A DNA stretch of 64,000 bases from Leptoclinus maculatus. Lineage: Eukaryota; Chordata; Actinopteri; Perciformes; Stichaeidae. The stretch's first letter is position 1; each line of letters begins with the position of its first letter. The stretch is from the NCBI GenBank assembly GCA_032191485.1, contig JAVDOI010000019.1:9827784-9891783 (forward strand), given 5' to 3'. A program made the position numbers and the translations under genes. The notes beneath the pieces were generated by a model that did not search any database, was not told the DNA's origin, and worked only from the letters and a program-made list of their open reading frames with translations. Below are positions 1 to 14,414 of this stretch, one piece after another.

Positions 1-1530
1 CTGGGATGAGTCAGCGAGAGACGGGACGTAATTAACGGCGCAGCGATGGTTAATAAAATAAACACGTCGGCGAAACAATATTTAAACGGTTTCCCAGCGT
101 CTCATTAAAACAGTGTATGTTTAATAAGTCTCGTTCCGAGCTGAGAGGGGGCTGCGAGTCAAAGTAAGGCGCGTCGTACTTCAAAGGACGCTGTGCCGAA
201 GAAAAAAAAATAGTTGATGCTCTCAAGCGGGATAAATATAGGTTTCTATTACATTTCAGCTTCTGCCAGTATTTGCATCATTTCACACGTTTCTATTACA
301 GTAACCAGTTGCATAGTTGTGTTCGTAATATTGTATTTTGGAGTTTCCGGGTTGGAAAATATATAGACTTCGGGCAGGAAGAAGGAAAGAGGCTGAATTA
401 GAGATGGAGTGTTGGAGCAGGTACGAGAGCCGGCTAAGTGGACAGTAATGTGCGACGGGCTGATCCACCTACGTACACCATCAGTCCTGTTGACCTCATT
501 CAGTCTGGGTGGTCCCTCATCTACTGCCCCGACCGCCCACTACACCGACTATTCATCCAATCCGCACGCAGAGATGCTCGCGCAAGCTTCCATTCTGTCA
601 CGCGCCTCTTGGCACGTGAAGACAAGCGTGCACGTACAGCATATGACGCGTTAGGGTGTGTTTGTTTTACACAATTTATTTTAATTTGAAACCCAAAGTC
701 GTAGCCATCATTAGAGTTCCAAGTCCTCTCTGAAAACTTGTCTAAACAGTCTATTTAGTATAAAATCATGTTTTCAAGCGATGCATGAGCAGCCGTGGTG
801 GAGTTACTTCTTTAAAGTTTGACAGTAGTGTACGTCACCGTACTTTAAAATCACCTCACATTTCAGCTGCAGTTGAAAAGAAATGGTAATGATAATAAAT
901 GTTAATTGCAGTAATCAGGCAAGAAAAAAAAAAAAAACCCAAATTGAATTTGCTTCCTAACATAATTGCCGTCGTCCTAACGCGCACAAACAGTGACGGA
1001 CACCTACCTCCTGTCTCTGTGCAGAATGTCAGTCTTCGGTCCCTCACGTCCCGACCCCTGCCTGGACGTGCTTTTAAAAACGGGCCCCCCCCCGCACCCA
1101 CCTTGCGGGTGGCCATATACGTGAGGGGGGGGGTTGTGAGTCACCGTGCTAATGCCTGCCTCGACAGATCTCGGAGCTCTCCGCTTTAATAACTGCTCTT
1201 GGTGAGCGTTTTAATTAAACGTTAATACGTCCAACACCTTTTGTAATATCGAGAGGGGTTGTGCTTTCTGTTCCCTGCGCGGTGATTCTTCTAGTACCAC
1301 TGTCGCACGTATAAATAGGGCAGGGCTGGACCCGAATATTTAAGTATTCATTTGCGAGGTAGCTATTTCAGAATGACTACGGAAGCTCCAAAGCCCCTTT
1401 TTAAAGATGTTTTTTGGGGACAATCTTATAAATAAGCACCACGTAGCAATTTGATAATTGAAGTGTTATCGAGTTGTCTTTTCTTCCATCTCTGTGGTCA
1501 ATGCAACTCCAATCAATTCATTTAGCATTC

Positions 1531-1532
<2 letters not shown>

Positions 1533-1567
<35 letters not shown>
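1533..1567. repeat. CA microsatellite
   Basis: 35 bp of uninterrupted CA. Confidence 0.95.
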
Positions 1568-1570
<3 letters not shown>

Positions 1571-2695
1571 GGCGCACAGAATGCATCCTTCATGCAGTTG
1601 AGCCTCTTTTCTACGTCTTATTTTGCCTTTCAGGGCCGCAGGAGAGCATCGGATTTCTCCACAGCCTCCATGCTTTCGCATTGATTTCCGATCACGCTTG
1701 AATTATTTTTGGCACGAGGCCGATTATACAAGTGCTGCTTTGACCATGTCTCCTCCTGCCCCCCCCCCCCCCAATTCACACACCTTCCTCACATTCGGTC
1801 GTTCACATTGGCCCGTTTTTTGTTTCGACGTCCGTATGCGCCTTTTGCGTAACCATGCATGGATGTGTGTGTGTGTGTGTGTGACTGTGTGAGAGGGAGA
1901 ATATGAGTACACATGATGAATAATGCATGGTGTGGTTTCCTGGTCAGCGAGACAGACGGACGGTGAAACAGCCCCTCGGGTCCTTTTCTCTCCACCACAC
2001 ACTGTAAGTTAAACCACGAGTGCAGAAGTCGGCCCCGCATCCAGACGACTGGGATCGGTCCCCATCCATTCATAACCGCTGCAGCAGCCTGGACTACATC
2101 CACACCACAAATATCAAACCCTTTATACCCTCAAACAATAGCTCATTCTGCTCGTGTTACCGACGGCACCACGCTGTTGTGTGGTGCTCTGTTTATCCGA
2201 GTGATATGACCCAGATGGGGCTTTCTTTTCTTTTTTTTTTTTTTATAATGAATTCCACATTGCACCAAAATGAATCATCATTGGCAGATAGCGACGTTTT
2301 GAAATTGTGAACGCTGTTGCCGTCGTTGCTCGTGTGGATGTTTTGATCCATTTATCCAGCTATCTGGTATCGAGGCCCTTTCATCCCCGGGCCGTGAGTC
2401 ACGACCGAGCAACAGTTGTGTGTTCCTGTGTTGGCGGCGGATGAGTCTCGCTTAAGTGTTAAGAGTATTAGCGGCAGGATTCCTGGCAAACCAACGTCCG
2501 TTTGCACGATCACATTTTGTCAATGTTTACGTTTGAACTTGAAACCCACCCTGTCGAGCCCAACGTCATTAAAAGCGCTTCTTTATTATCGACTTATGAC
2601 CTTTAATTCTGATGCTCACAGAAAGCCTGCGTGCATTGCAAGCCTCTTAATTGGTGTGGCGGAGGAAAGTTTTGCAAACGAAGCTCTGCTCGGCC

Positions 2696-2698
<3 letters not shown>

Positions 2699-2736
<38 letters not shown>
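2699..2736. repeat. GT microsatellite
   Basis: 38 bp of uninterrupted GT. Confidence 0.95.
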
Positions 2737-2737
<1 letters not shown>

Positions 2738-4771
2738 GGCATCGTCACAGTCGGGCGGCTTCGTTCCTTGAAAATGGCGGATTAAAGCCTGAAGGTGAGC
2801 GGAGCGGCCCCCGCGTACACACATTCACACCATCGCGCTGACGGGGAGAGATAGATGGGGCCTGAATAGAGATGGAGAGATGAGAGGAAAGGGAAGGAAC
2901 CGCGCTCGCCGCTTTATCGCCCCAACTCGTTTACGAGGGCGACCTTGTGCTTACCGTGTGTGTGTGTGTGTGTGAGAGATGGGATTGCAACTTCACCGTC
3001 CACCCTGATAAGCATACCCTGGAAACAGTGCAGAGACACACAGAGGCACACACTGTGCTCGGGGACCAGCCGGGTCCTCTTAGCCTTTCCCTCTACATGA
3101 AGGACACTGCAGCACTCTTCCACATCAATGAGGGCGGTAGTGTAACGCTCTCATACCATTGCACTGTACTGTCTCGCACTATATCACTCACTGTGTTCAT
3201 CTCATCTTTAATTCTCTTTCTTTTCCTGCGTTTTTCCCCTTTCTTTTGTTCTCTGTTCCCCCCCCCCCCCCCCCCACAACGGTGGTCTACATTTCAGCCG
3301 CTTTTCTGTTAGATGTCGAGGTCATGACTTGCTGTTAGAGAGCATAATGGAGGTATAGGGCATCAGTGTGTGTGTGTGTGTGTGACTTCCATTGTCTTTT
3401 CTCGTTTTGTTTTTTTTGGCCTTTGCTCGCTCGTACTCGGGTCTCTTTCCCTTTTTTTTTTTAAAAATGAAAAATAACCAAACTCCATATTGAATTCTGG
3501 TCCATCTGAGAATACTGCAGGCGGCCGGCCAGATAGCCGGTGGCTGTTTCAATAGACACGCCATTACCTGCCTCATTATTCAGCGTCTGTGCTTCTTTTC
3601 TTCTTTATTTTTCGCCGTCTATCTCGCCGTTTTATTGTTCCAACAAGCTTTGCCAGAAATGACGATCTGAGGGAAAATGGTTATGAAAAAGAAAGTTGAG
3701 ACAAAAAGAAAGTAATGTGTTGAAATGAGAGTTTGAATATCGACGAGGTTATTGAATGAGGCCGGTCTCGTTGGGCACACTCAATAACTCAATAGTCAGC
3801 TGACAGTTGGACCCATTCAAGTCCTGTTTTGGCTTTTTTTTTTACCACAAACGAGGAGGTTCTATAAATGCCCCTGGTATTTCCGTGAAAGGTCTACTTT
3901 AAATCTAATGAATTTCTCTTGAATAATTGGATATTAAATGGAAACAATGTGTGAAAAAGTCAGATTTAGGTAATTAATGGCATTATATTTAGTATTTTCC
4001 CAGCGTGGTCTTGTTAATCCTCCTCCGGTCAGCTGATTCTCCTTCATCTCTCGCTGAGCCCCGTGAGGCAGCTTCGTTTTTATTGCTTCTCTCTTAATTT
4101 ACTATTATTGTGGTCTCGCCTCACCATTCTTTTCACTTGACTGGCATTTTATGTTCCTCACTAAATGAATGTTAGCATTTGCACACACGCACACACACAC
4201 ACTTCAATTCTCCTTTTTGTTTTGTCACCGTTGTCTCTCATTACCCCGACATGCACCCTTTCAGTGATCTCTTTTCTTTTTCTGCGTGCACCGTTTACTT
4301 TCATTAACCTTTTTCTTCCTGTGTGCCCCCTCCTTCAGCCTCGACTCACTCGCACACGAACACTCGCCCCCGCTTCGTCGCCTTCCGAGGTGTTTGTCAC
4401 CTAAACACGGACGCCGTTACAAAAATGCTGTGTGATCGGCTTCAGAGGCAAAATCAAGAGCGTGTTGAGCTTCGTTGGAACCAAATACACTCTTTTCTTA
4501 TCTGGAAAACGTTTTATTTCTTAGTGTGAAAACATAAAAAAAAGAGTGTGCTTATTGACATGCACGACCATAACTTGCGTCGCAGTCTGACCTACATAGG
4601 GCTCAGCGCTATAAACGGCACATGGTCCGTGTCCTTCACCATATGTTAGTGGAATCTCTCCTGTGTGAGGCTCTCGGCCTCCGCGCTTTATTGATGCTCG
4701 GATTGATCCGAATTCCGTTGCTGATCGTGACACAACGGCAGCTTTGGACGGACAAAAACACTTTCATCTGT

Positions 4772-4774
<3 letters not shown>

Positions 4775-4815
<41 letters not shown>
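4775..4815. repeat. (TG)20 microsatellite
   Basis: 41 bp of uninterrupted TG. Confidence 0.96.
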
Positions 4816-4816
<1 letters not shown>

Positions 4817-4956
4817 TCCACCATGCTCACATCAGATATAAACGGACGCGTTAGATGTAATAAAGCGGCGTCAACTGTATCTACTTCTTACACCCTGGGA
4901 CATATGTATAGGGAATATGCGGAGGAATTACTTTCTCAGTCACCACTAACATACAT

Positions 4957-4962
<6 letters not shown>

Positions 4963-5010
<48 letters not shown>
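4963..5010. repeat. (GT)24 microsatellite
   Basis: 48 bp of uninterrupted GT, complementary to the AC array at 5132-5255. Confidence 0.97.
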
Positions 5011-5012
<2 letters not shown>

Positions 5013-5130
5013 GCAAGCAAGCGCAGAGCAGATACCAGGCTTTCAGTCTTTCTAATGGTTCCCTTGACAACACAGCGGTTGCTACACATCGACATAGAGT
5101 TGGCTGTTGGGTTTAAAAGCGTACCACAAA

Positions 5131-5258
<128 letters not shown>

Positions 5259-6028
5259 CTCTCTCTCTGAAGTCAGCTGGTATGATAAAAAGAGCCGGTC
5301 ATTCTCTGCTTTCCACTCTTTTCATGCTTTACATGTGGTCCATGCAGACCAGCACGCCGTCCCCCTTCCTCATATCTTCCATGTGTGCGTCTCCATGTTT
5401 TCATGTCGGTCCTCAGCTTATTTAGCTGTCACCGTCTGGCCCCTGCTGCGTAGAGGGCACACCTTACCTAGACCTCCCCATCTCCTCTTGTCTTGTCCTT
5501 CTTTTTTCCCTTTTTTTTTTTCCCTCCCCCTCTGCTTTCACAAGACGCTCCTTCATCCGTGCGCGCGTGTGTGTGTGTGTGTGTGTGTGTGTGAGCAGGA
5601 ATGTATCCTCAACGATGTGAATGAATAAGCGACCAAATAAAGGCCAAAAGGAGGTGGGATTTGAAGCGGTAATCCGTCGGCAGCTTACCCCAGCACTCCG
5701 TCCTCACGCCTGCACCCTTATTCCCGGCTCAGCATCCTCCTTCCATCCACCTTTTCTGTCATCCCATCTCTTTATATCCCTTACCGACAAGAGAGAGGCT
5801 ATCTCAGCGGCTGTGTCAGCGATCAGCATCTCCCCCCCCCCCCCCCCCCCCACCACCTCCCTCTTTTTCTATGTTTTCCCAGAGGAGAGTCGGGGGGGGG
5901 GGGTTATAAAGGGAAGAACAAGCCTGGCAAAATCTTTTCAAAAAAAAAAAATACCAATAGGGATTCGGCTCTCAGCTTTGAATTCCGACAGATAAAGCTA
6001 ATGGCAGAAGTGGGCGACAGGCAGAGGG

Positions 6029-6030
<2 letters not shown>

Positions 6031-6079
<49 letters not shown>
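6031..6079. repeat. GT microsatellite
   Basis: 49 bp of uninterrupted GT. Confidence 0.95.
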
Positions 6080-6081
<2 letters not shown>

Positions 6082-7700
6082 AGCGCATAGCTTCAAATGA
6101 GGCCAGCTATAGAAATGTAGTTTCTTTTAAACCCCTTTGCTGGCTGAAGCGCTCTCTGACTGTGCAGGGGTGTATGCAGAGGGAAGTTCCAAGAAAAGGC
6201 TGCAGTTTCTTGAAGCGCTCTGGGTGCCAGCTGCATTTCATCCTGCTGCTGTGTGAGCGTGTTCAGACGGGGCTCGAGGTGATCAATACTTCCTACAGTA
6301 CATTTCATTTTCTTGAGGGGCCTTTACTGATGCGAACGCCTCGCAATTCTAACCCAGGATACAGGGTAGTTTTTCGGCAGCCGCGTCGTCGTCAGTCAGC
6401 GCCGTGGCTGACGACATTCAGCGCTACAGTCGGACAAACGTTTTCTGTTGCTGCTCCATATTGTTTCCGTCTGACACCCCGTAGCAACTCGTGTTTCCGC
6501 TTTTGGCTCAGAATTGACACACAATCACACACACAGTTATTATCTCCTGGAACAATACTAATGGATGCATGTACTGCTGTGAGCAAACAGTTTGTGCCTC
6601 CGCTGCCAACAGAGTGGGAGGGTGACTGCTTGCCAAGTCTCCTCTACCCCGAGCCTCCTCTGTTCCTCTCCTCTCTTCCTCCAGTCATTAAACTTGAGCC
6701 ACCTTTGCTCGTCTCCCCCCCCCCCCCCTTTTTCTTCCTCTTTCTTCCCTCTCAATACTCGTCCCATGAGCTGCATACTTCGTAGTGCTAATCTCCCACT
6801 AGAGCAGTAAACTCTGTAGGGCTCCTGCTCCTCGTATCACTGTTGCATGACGCCACTTGTATTAGTTTTCCCTCTCACTTGTGGCACTAATCCCTCGTGT
6901 TTACACTCTTACCGTACAGCTCCAGCTATGGCTCGCAACTTGGTTTGAAGTCATTTTAGCAACAACAACAACAACAACAAAACTGTAATTGATGGACAGA
7001 CAGGAGGCCGCTCTGATGCGTCTTGTCCCCTCACGCCAGCTAATTAAACAGGACCCGAGTGTCGAGCAGTAGAACTCCATGTCTTAATTATTGGCCCCCC
7101 CCCGTTGGGCAGGTACTGTGATGTCAGCCGGGGCCGACGAGTTCGCGCTCAGCCTGGGGCCCCACAGCAGCTCTGGTTCACCTCTCGTCAGAAAGTTCTT
7201 GGTTCTGAAATGCCAAACGCTGCCCTGGAACCATTATTGCTCGTAGAATAAGAATAAGTGTGTCGAATAAATCATCCCTGATGCCCAAACCACTACTGCA
7301 CGTGATCTGTAGCTTTAGACATGCTGGCCATCATTGGTTTATTGTAATTTCGTTGTCAAAAAATGTTTCTTTTTCTTTTCTTCGGTTGCCCTCAAGTCCT
7401 TCCCCGTGTGTATACATGTGCCCAGTTTAAAAGTTCTTTGAATTTGTAATTTCTATTCTCTGTCTTCAATGAGTTCTACTTGAGTTTGTCTCAGTGCAGC
7501 TCTCCAGGATCACAAAGTTTAAAAGCTGTTGTCTAGTTGTCTGACATGAAAAGCAGCTACTGGATTAAAATTCTCTTTGCTTTTTTCCCCCAGCGTGGCG
7601 TATATGCTTTGATCATTTTCTATGCGGAGGTGGCGTAGTTAGCCTGGCACAGGTTCACCTGCAGCGACTCCTACACCAGCACTCACATAGACGGTTCGCA

Positions 7701-8100
7701 GTGACACATCTGTACTCGCAGTGACACATCTGTACATGCAGTAACACATCTGTACATGCAGTAACACATCTGTACTCGCAGTAACACATCTGTACTCGCA
7801 GTAACACATCTGTACTCGCAGTAACACATCTGTACTCGCAGTAACACATCTGTACTCGCAGTGACACATCTGTACTCGCAGTGACACATCTGTACTCGCA
7901 GTGACACATCTGTACTCGCAGTGACACATCTGTACTCGCAGTGACACATCTGTACTCGCAGTGACACATCTGTACTCGCAGTGACACATCTGTACTCGCA
8001 GTGACACATCTGTACTCGCAGTGACACATCTGTACTCGCAGTGACACATCTGTACTCGCAGTAACACATCTGTACACGCAGTAACACATCTGTACTTCAG
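7701..8100. repeat. 20-bp minisatellite, 20 copies
   Basis: Twenty head-to-tail copies of GTGACACATCTGTACTCGCA. Variants are patterned: copies 3-8 and 19-20 have GTAAC in place of GTGAC, copies 2-3 have TACATGCA, and copy 19 has TACACGCA. Copies 9-18 are identical, suggesting recent expansion of the centre. There are no spacers, so it is not a CRISPR array. Confidence 0.97.
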
Positions 8101-8215
8101 GTGTTTTCCCAACCGAAGACGTGACCAAAAAAAACCTACTCAGACATCCGACAGTAACTCAACTGCAGTGTGTATGCAAATGAACATGATTTGAAAACAA
8201 ATGTATCTCCTCCAT

Positions 8216-8217
<2 letters not shown>

Positions 8218-8277
<60 letters not shown>
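8218..8277. repeat. (CA)30 microsatellite
   Basis: 60 bp of uninterrupted CA, 117 bp after the 20-bp minisatellite. Confidence 0.96.
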
Positions 8278-8280
<3 letters not shown>

Positions 8281-8529
8281 ACCACTTCACAGCACGTACT
8301 CTTCTTCTCCTCTTTATTCTGAAGTCTAACCGGAACGCGTTTGAAGTCTGAATTAAAGGGAATAAAAGGAATGAGCTAAATGTTTACAAACAGTCCGACT
8401 GTTCCGCTGCCGTCTCAGATCTGCCAGCACACACACCCGGGCATCCTTTTCTTTTAAAGTAAGAGCTGTGCTTTACAAAGCACTTTTCATTCATTTAGGA
8501 TCCGTTTGTGTCTGGGATCAGCGGCTGGA

Positions 8530-8572
8530 CCCCCCCCCCCCCCCCCCCCCCCCCCAACCCCCCCCCCCCCCC
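8530..8572. repeat. Long poly(C) tract
   Basis: 26 C, AA, then 15 C. The longest of many C or G homopolymers in the window. Confidence 0.95.
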
Positions 8573-9912
8573 GCCAGCTCCGGTTTATTCACCGGAGCTT
8601 ATTCCGCTTAGATGAAGTAATCAAACAAAAGCCTGACACAACTTCCAAATGCCCCCCTTTTTTTTGCTAAATGGTACAAACGACTTCACCACCCACAATG
8701 CAGTGAGCCTTTACTAGTCCACTGCTAACCGGGGTCGGCTATTGATTCGTTTGATCTTTTTAAAGATCACTGCTGACCCACCTGCACCTGCACACGCACA
8801 CACACACGCACACGCACATGCACACGCACGCACACGCACACTCTTAAACACGCGCGGCAGTTTGCTGCAGCGGCTGAATAATTCTGCCGCCGCATGAAAA
8901 CCTGGTTCCAGCCCGTGGATGCTCTCCGCAGCTCGTCGGGAGCCTTTTTCATCTCGACGTTGCTTTCATGTGCCGCTCGGTGCTCCGCGGCGCACGTTTC
9001 CCCCCTCAGCAAGTCTTTGACATTAGCACACCGCTTGTCATCTTGGAGTCCGCATCAGAGTAAATTCATGAGCCCACAGTTACTAAAGAGACCCCTCCCC
9101 CCCCCCCCCCCGCTCCCCTCAATGTGTCAGATAGAGGGGGCTTCTTATCTATTGCAATCACCTTTTCAATTCTCCTCTTTGCTTGTTCCCCATCCTCGCC
9201 CCCTTTCTTCCTTTTTTTCTTTTTGCCCACTTCTCTCTTTACGCGTCTTTTTTTTCTTTTTTTTTTTCTTCCCAATCTCGCTCTGCCATCTTAAATCAGG
9301 GTGTCATAGATAATGTGGAGCCCTCGCCATCAACCTCTGTTAATTCTCTTCTTTCCTTTCTTTCCTCGCCGCCTCCTTTACTCGAATGTCTCGAGCAATG
9401 CGGGAGGCCATTTTGTCACCAAAATGTCTCCACCCAGATACACATCCTCCGTCCTAGAAAAAGATGAAATCCCCGAACGCCTCCCCTGTAACCCCCGAAA
9501 CTACTTTTCTTTTTCATCCAACATCGGTCTCCTCGTTCTTAAGAAAGCATCCTTCATCCTGGCTTCTTTCCTGCAGCATGAAGGCACACATGTTCTCATC
9601 ATCGCCCTCTTGTCTCCTCTCACACACACACACACACACACACACACTGTATGTACGTGCACAGTTTCTCTCTGTTAAAACCTGCCTCAGAAGTTTTACT
9701 AGAGACGAGCAGCATCGACGAGGAACAACATGTGAACACAGTGTGAGTTAACGGACTGTGTTTACGTGAGGGCTGATCCTGAGCCCAGTATCCTCGGTGA
9801 TGCCGCGCCTGTGATCATGATTTCTCTCCGCGCCGTAAATCTCAACAAAAGCAGTGAAATTAATGGTCAATGGCTCCATTTTTTTGTTGTTGCTCTGAGT
9901 GTACGTGCACGC

Positions 9913-9913
<1 letters not shown>

Positions 9914-9952
<39 letters not shown>
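9914..9952. repeat. TG microsatellite
   Basis: 39 bp of TG, 89 nt before an AC array at 10042-10083. Confidence 0.95.
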
Positions 9953-9955
<3 letters not shown>

Positions 9956-10039
9956 TTTCTGTATGTGTTCACACAAACAAACCCCCTCCTCGTATATATC
10001 CTTCCCCGTTTGCTGCTCTCAGTAGACATGATTCATTAC

Positions 10040-10041
<2 letters not shown>

Positions 10042-10083
<42 letters not shown>
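10042..10083. repeat. AC microsatellite
   Basis: 42 bp of AC, complementary to the TG array at 9914-9952. Confidence 0.95.
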
Positions 10084-10085
<2 letters not shown>

Positions 10086-12055
10086 CCACCCCTAGATGGG
10101 ATCATAAATGTAAGGCTTCCTGGTCGCTGTCCGCTAAGAAAACACGGGGATGTTTTTCACCCGCCAAAAGGGCAATAAACTCTCTCACAGGGAGTGACAC
10201 TGGAGTCCTCTACACGGCAGAACCCCCCCCCTCCCTCACATGCGCCATTCAGTCTGTTTGAGCAACAGAATCAGTGTCAATTTGACCGCGGTGTGTATCC
10301 AATACAATCTGTTGGCACGCGCACCTCCAGTATTCAGCAGCGCGGGGCTCGGTGCCAACAGTACACCGGGATGGAAGGAAATTCTTCTGCTGACCTTAGT
10401 TTCAGCAAATCATACCAGCAGCTGGCCACTGAATGTGGCTGTTTACATCAGTTTTCACACAGCGCCAGCAAAACATCAACTTGCCTCCAGTCCACCAAAC
10501 AGCTTTCACACCGTAAACCCTCCTCGCAATCTCTGTTTTCAGTATGGAAAAAGGATGTTTCGTTTAATTAGCAAAAGACGACGGGATTAAGCCAAATATT
10601 CAAAGTATGGCGAGTTGGTACTCCTCTAAACCGGACTCCATTTCCCCTTTTGTCACAATGAGCACCGTGATGCCTGCATGGATGATGTGCCGTCTCTACC
10701 TTTTTGCCTCTGCGTCCCGTCCGGTCCCTTTTTTTTTATTTGACATTAGGACCGAACAACTCTCGGGGGGCTGACTCACATGTTGACTCACAACAGCAGC
10801 GCGCTCCCAGGCCTGCTGAGAATAGCCTCCTGTCTGCTCCACTAGCACACTGGCTAGTGCTCACACACACACACACACACACACACAGTCCCACGCACCG
10901 TGCAGCACACGCTCCTAGCATGAACTAGCCACGCAGCTTCTGGAATCGAACGTTCGCTACAGTGTGTTTTAAATATCAATAAGCAATCAATGCAAGCTTT
11001 TAAAATACAACGCCATGAAAACAACTGACATGGGCTTTTTTTTTTGCCACATGAAACTCAACATACATGCACTTTTAGCTATGAATGGAATGAGAATCCT
11101 AATAGTAATGCATGTATCAAACAGAAGAAGCACATTGCATCCTTCCTGTATAAAGGACCCTCGTGTTCTTGTGAAATCCAGCATTAATGTCGGCTATAAA
11201 GCCCAAGAATGTTCATTTCGTCTTGATCAAATAGAATTTCAGTTTAGATTTTTTTTTGCCAATTAAGCATTTGGAATTCAAGCATCTTTTATATACATTA
11301 TAGCACACACTGCTTCGAACAATATACAAGTTATATTAAGTCCCAGATGTGTCCGTTCTTGTTGCTCCACTGACGTGCACGCTTTAGTTGATAGATGACT
11401 GATGCAGTTGAGATTATCACGCCTATTGGTTTTGGTCATTTTAATGGAAAAAACGCGTTATTAGAGCCTCTGCGTCTCAGTGCGTAATAATTACACAATG
11501 AAGGGAAGAAAAAAAAAATCTAATTAAGAGATTGCATCAAAATAATTGGGTTTTTAAAAATTCCCTGCAAAACCCTTTTAAGTTGAGAACGAGCTCCTTC
11601 CTTCTGCTGAATGGAAGTAAAAAAAAAAAAATAATCATTTCTGCTGCTGGTTTCAGGGCTTTGACCCGTTAAATTCTTCATCCCCCTGAAAAAACCCATT
11701 CGCGTGCACACGGTTGCACTCTGGCGGTCCTCCCCCCCCCCCCCCCCCCGCGGTTTAATTTGCCTCCGACCTCTTGATCCTCCCCATCCCCTCCGCCGCT
11801 CTCTCTCTCTCCCTTCCTCAAGTACCCCCCCAGCGGTCAAGTCCATTAACGCTATCAGCACTTCTTATCTGCTGCTGTGTGCTGTGGTAACATCACACGC
11901 TATCCTCCCCCCCCCCCCCCCCCCCCCCCTCCCCTCGTGTGGTGCAGTCCGGGCCGTTGGCCGCGATGGCCGCGCTACATATATCCCCCGTTCCATCTGT
12001 AGCTGGCACTCTTGCATCACATTTGCTCTGCGTGCTCCTTTCCCCGAGTGCCTTT

Positions 12056-12056
<1 letters not shown>

Positions 12057-12097
<41 letters not shown>

Positions 12098-12101
12098 TCT
12101 C

Positions 12102-12159
<58 letters not shown>

Positions 12160-12163
12160 CCTC
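12057..12163. repeat. CT-rich microsatellite
   Basis: About 107 bp of CT with a few CCC interruptions; pure pyrimidine on the plus strand. Confidence 0.95.
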
Positions 12164-12997
12164 TCGCTGCTTTGCTTTCCCCTCTTATCGTAGCTCCACC
12201 ACCTCTTTTTCCTCTCATTTTCCTCTCATTTGAATCAAATCTTGCCGTTGTGTCCTTTATATTACCTTGCCGTCTGTTTCTGCTTCCTCTCCTCGTGTCC
12301 TGACTCCTCCCTCAGTACCCTTTCCCTTCACCTCTCGCGTCTCATTCTCGTGTCTATTTATTTTAGTCTCCCAGAAGCGCTGCGATGTACAATCAATCAC
12401 CTCATCCAGCCTCGCAGTATTTCTCTGTGTATATCTCGTGTTTTCTTCCTCCCGGGGGCTGTCTGCTCTCTGCTTCTCACACCCCGCTCCCTTTTTTCTA
12501 ACCCCGCTTTCTGTTATTTGGCTAAATTTCTCACTTTCGCTCGCTCCCCTCATAACTTCTCTCGAGCAATCCGTCATGCCCTCCCTTCCTATTCAAATGT
12601 TCTTTTCCTCCGTCTCCATTTCCAAACCACTTTGTCTTCTTCCTCCTCTGACTCTAATCTCCCCCTGGCTCTGTGAGCTGTGGGTAAATAGGTGCATCTT
12701 GCCTTGCTTCCTCTTTCAAATGGCTTCATGATTGCTAATGAAGCACACAGACGGAAAGGAAGAAAGAGAGAGAGAGAGAATGACTCAAAGGAGGAAGGGA
12801 CGGAGGGAACGAGTGTTTCCCATGGAGACGAGCCCTTCAGTGGCTGATTGGCTGATTGATGACCCCGCAGCCGTGTTGACAGATTAGTATGACGGAGCCC
12901 TTTTATAGCACAGTGCAGCTTAATATGTGACCACATAGCACGGCATTAAACAATATGGTGTGGCATAAGCCCCCCCGTCCTGCTATAGCATACTGAG

Positions 12998-12998
<1 letters not shown>

Positions 12999-13031
<33 letters not shown>
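12999..13031. repeat. CA microsatellite
   Basis: 33 bp of uninterrupted CA. Confidence 0.95.
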
Positions 13032-13033
<2 letters not shown>

Positions 13034-14414
13034 GGCTTACGATGGAGTGCCACAACACAGCTTAATGCTTGATACAGTGCTTGCATCTGTTCACACAACT
13101 GCTCACAATCCATCTAACCCATTTACACTGTCCATCGAGATGCAACATACCGATCCGTTGTTGGTGTGTAAACTTTCCCCTCGCGTGTGTTTCACGTTGG
13201 AGACGATTGGGGAAAAAAAAACCTGCAGGTTTTGGCTTTGCGTATAGCTTTGATATTACAAACGATTAGAAGTCAACCACAGGAGTGGGAGGAGGATGTG
13301 ACGGGTGAGTCGGCACACGGACAAACTGTCGGTATGAAAGTGTGTCCGTGTATGAAATGGGTGTGTTTGCATGTGGTTTAATGTTAGGTTTAGATACATC
13401 ATCCTGCTCTCTCTCTCTCTTTCTCTCTCCTTATGCTCCCTCCATTCCCTTTTCCCACGTTTGATGTCACTGTGCAGCTCTTATTGTTTCCTTGCTCCCC
13501 GTTAGATGTCACACGACACATAGCTGGTGCAATAGACACGTTGACATGGACGGACATGTCTGATCTATCGCGCTCATTCTTGCACCTGCAGGAAGTTGGT
13601 CGATATCTAAAACGCAGGCTGAGTCATCAACAGACATGGCGGGTTAGAGGAGAGCTGTAGTTGGTCTGATTTTGACAGCCCTGTGTTCACTGCAGCAGCT
13701 TATTTTCACCCCAGTTTGATGAGTTGGTAGAGGAAAATAAAATCCTCTCTTTTTGGATAATGGCAACACACTTTGTATGTAACCACACCCGTACCTGGAC
13801 CTAAAACTGTTGTGTTGCTGGTTAGGGAATAGACATTTCAACTTCTCCTTGGCCCCTGAGAGCCCACACAGTCCAGGGAGCTGCCTCTTAATATGTTCTC
13901 AAGAAGAACATTCTATGCTCTCCTTTTTTTGATATGATCCCATTTTCTTCTCCGAGCACTATATTTTTCTGCTGCACTGCACACTTTTGGCACCATTTTT
14001 TTATTTGTTTTTACTCCAAAACGTGATCTCTCCTCAGTGGGATCGTCGTATCCATCCCGGCCTTGTCATGCAGCACAATGTTGGATGACATTTAAAATTA
14101 CACATTTGCAACAAATGCCACAACACGTCCTGCGTTTCCAAGCCAACAACTAAATGTAAAAAAAACAAAACCCTTTACACAAAATGCTCTCTCACCCTCT
14201 TCAGCCTCCATCTATCTCACACGCGCTCCCTCTTTTTGTTGCTGGACTGCTTCCCCCACAAACACACACGCATCATTCTCCTCTTCTGACAGCCTCTACT
14301 ACAGGTTAAGTACATCACCAGCTCTCGGCTAACGGCTGCGCTATTTGTTTGTGACGTTGCCGTGTCGACCTCTCTCATATTGAAACATTGTCCTCCTTCA
14401 GTTGTTAAAACCCT

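Noticed and set aside
6162..6785. Plus-strand 207-codon frame
   Set aside because: No recognisable domain; its last third is a C/T-rich low-complexity stretch.
7701..8100. CRISPR-like array
   Set aside because: Direct repeats have no unique spacers, and the host is a vertebrate.
7639..8128. Three overlapping minus-strand frames with Cys/Tyr repeats
   Set aside because: All three translate the same 20-bp minisatellite; there is no independent coding signal.
10935..10960. Possible minus-strand tRNA B box (GTTCGATTCC)
   Set aside because: No A box at the right distance and no cloverleaf arms around it.
11704..12303. Ser/Leu-rich frame around the CT array
   Set aside because: Low-complexity translation of CT and poly(C) runs.
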